Source of the DNA: Hanstruepera flava
GTDB taxonomy: Bacteria; Bacteroidota; Bacteroidia; Flavobacteriales; Flavobacteriaceae
Length of the DNA: 64,000 bases
NCBI RefSeq assembly: GCF_023634025.1
Contig: NZ_JALJCW010000001.1
Location: 1,277,501-1,341,500, forward strand
Direction: 5' to 3'
Shown here one piece after another: positions 62,793-64,000 of the stretch. The translations under genes and the position numbers were made by a program. How positions within the stretch are numbered: the first letter of the stretch is position 1; every line of letters begins with the position of its first letter. The notes under the pieces are model-generated. The model searched no databases. It was not told the origin of the DNA and was given only the letters and a program-made list of their open reading frames with translations.

Positions 62793-64000
62793 TTAGTTGT
62801 CAGATTTTTCCAGTCGATCCCGTTCTTTTCTTGCTTTAGTTCTTTGGTTGGTTTCCAAACCAGTATTACCGAACTTGTAGCTAAAACCTAGTTTAATGTA
62901 TCTATTGTCAAAATTTAAGAATCGTGAATTATCCTGCCTTAAATATTTTGTTCTAACATTATAATCCTGTTGATTAAATAAATCGGCAGCAGATAAGCTT
63001 ATTGAACCACGCTTATTAAGAATTGTCTTTTTTATGGCCAAATCACTATAAAGCTGTGCATCCACAATTTGAAAACCTTGTTGGTTTTTACTAATGTATA
63101 CTAATGTAAAAGTAAGCGATAAACTATTGTCTTCTAAAAATGAAAGGGAGTTGCTCCATTCTGAATAATTAGACCAAGTATCCTTTTTTAAAAGACTGTC
63201 ATTAATTATGGCTTGCTCTTCAATATTAAAAAAAGACGTTGCAAAGTACACATTCCACCATGATGTCAAATCGAAATAGGCCAGAAAATCAAAACCAAAA
63301 TCTATAGTGCTCTCTAGGTTTGTAGGTGTATAAATTAATAAGTTGTTATCATTGTCCTGCAATGGTAACTCCATGAAATTAGATTGAATGTCTTTATAAT
63401 AGGCTTCTACAAAAAAACTGTAATTTAAAGATCCTCCTACGACAAAGTGATCTGTAAGGGCTGGTTGTAAATTAGGATTACCGGTTACAATAGTATTGTC
63501 GTTTAAAAAGAACCTAAACGGGTTTAATGACTGATAGTCTGGTCGTTTAATGCTACGCTTGTAATTTGAATAAACACTTATTTTTTCAGAGGCTTGAAAA
63601 CTTAAGCTCGCTGTAGGAAACCAATTAAAGTAATCTTGTATTAAGCTGTTGTTGGTTACTATTGATTTGCCTTTAATATCTGATTGTTCAACCCGTACGC
63701 CTAGATTTAAATCCCACCTATCCCAGCTTTTGTCAAATTCGCTATAAGCCGCCAATACATTTTCTTTATAATCAAACGCATTTGAGTTATTAGGATCAAA
63801 AAAAGGATTCCCGTTTACAATACTATATTGGTTAATTTCACTATCAGTATTCACAAAAGATCCTTTTACTCCAAAGGAAAGTGATGCTGTGTTTTCTGAA
63901 AATGGCAAACTGTAATCAGCTTGAGCGGTATTGATTAAGGTGGTTTGCTTTGATGTCGTTTCAAAAGCATTCGAAAAGTTTAGATTACTATCAGAGAAGT
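62793..64000 (-). CDS. TonB-dependent receptor-type outer membrane beta-barrel, C-terminal part
   Basis: The gene is cut by the window end; the frame is open from 64000 to the stop codon at 62793 (about 402 residues). It consists of repeated amphipathic beta-strands (LAAYSEFDKSWDRWDLNLG, NWFPTASLSFQASEKISVYS, YKRSIKRPDYQSLNPF) of the outer-membrane beta-barrel family related to TonB-dependent receptors (carboxypeptidase-regulatory/plug N-terminus expected upstream). The substrate is unknown. A TTG at 63908 is not the true start. Confidence 0.85.
   Translation of the reverse strand, partial: FSDSNLNFSNAFETTSKQTTLINTAQADYSLPFSENTASLSFGVKGSFVNTDSEINQYSIVNGNPFFDPNNSNAFDYKENVLAAYSEFDKSWDRWDLNLGVRVEQSDIKGKSIVTNNSLIQDYFNWFPTASLSFQASEKISVYSNYKRSIKRPDYQSLNPFRFFLNDNTIVTGNPNLQPALTDHFVVGGSLNYSFFVEAYYKDIQSNFMELPLQDNDNNLLIYTPTNLESTIDFGFDFLAYFDLTSWWNVYFATSFFNIEEQAIINDSLLKKDTWSNYSEWSNSLSFLEDNSLSLTFTLVYISKNQQGFQIVDAQLYSDLAIKKTILNKRGSISLSAADLFNQQDYNVRTKYLRQDNSRFLNFDNRYIKLGFSYKFGNTGLETNQRTKARKERDRLEKSDN

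Overview
The window is a gene-dense chromosomal segment of a bacterium of the phylum Bacteroidota, most probably a marine member of the Flavobacteriaceae (genus not determined). The evidence is the AT-rich composition, repeated TAnnTTTG promoter boxes, several proteins ending in type IX secretion (T9SS) sorting tails, an IPExxxVDY-family protein, OmpA-family proteins (one with thrombospondin type 3 repeats), a PID-CTERM-like peptide and a flavobacterial-type outer-membrane beta-barrel receptor. No phage, insertion sequence or CRISPR array is visible. Most of the window is core housekeeping DNA.

Layout. 1-5 kb: the 3' end of isocitrate lyase converges on pyk, followed on the minus strand by an IPExxxVDY gene and the classic acpP-fabF-rnc cluster. 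5-9 kb: purN, a viroplasmin-type RNase H and a LytS/LytTR-like two-component pair. 9-13 kb: a PfkB sugar kinase, a long PurF-type amidotransferase, two tandem copies of a putative ~75-nt small RNA, and sodB. 13-22.5 kb: an AddA-like helicase-nuclease and its AddB-like partner separated by kbl and an OmpA/TSP3 porin, then two small unknown genes. 22.5-33 kb: tRNA-Ala with an att-like duplicated 3' end, a universal stress protein, GNAT, MATE, a 2OG oxygenase, queD, lpxH, an MFS transporter, an OmpA protein, recJ, OsmC and an AhpD-like protein. 33-39 kb: a short membrane protein, a uracil-DNA glycosylase, rsmI, tdk-alr, mscL and asd. 39-51 kb: a diheme lipoprotein, two paralogous FG-GAP/UnbV T9SS proteins, an ABC ATPase, a GreA-like factor, mtgA, a FAD oxidoreductase and a secreted metalloprotease. 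51-64 kb: accC, accB, fabH, rpmF and yceD; pdxA and ribE; a PID-CTERM peptide; tRNA-Met; mce, rbfA, an FtsX-type permease, dusB, an M28 peptidase, a TolB-like lipoprotein and a partial beta-barrel receptor.

Functional links. Two fatty-acid clusters (acpP-fabF and yceD-rpmF-fabH-accB-accC) supply membrane lipid synthesis. recJ, the AddAB-like pair and the glycosylase serve DNA repair. alr, asd and mtgA serve the cell wall. The 39-51 kb block is rich in secreted or surface proteins.

The least ordinary signals are the tandem small-RNA pair between purF and sodB, a dispersed palindromic repeat family of which one copy has become part of the RecJ reading frame, and the tRNA-Ala att-like scar. No large undescribed multi-gene system (defence island, secretion locus or biosynthetic cluster) could be supported.
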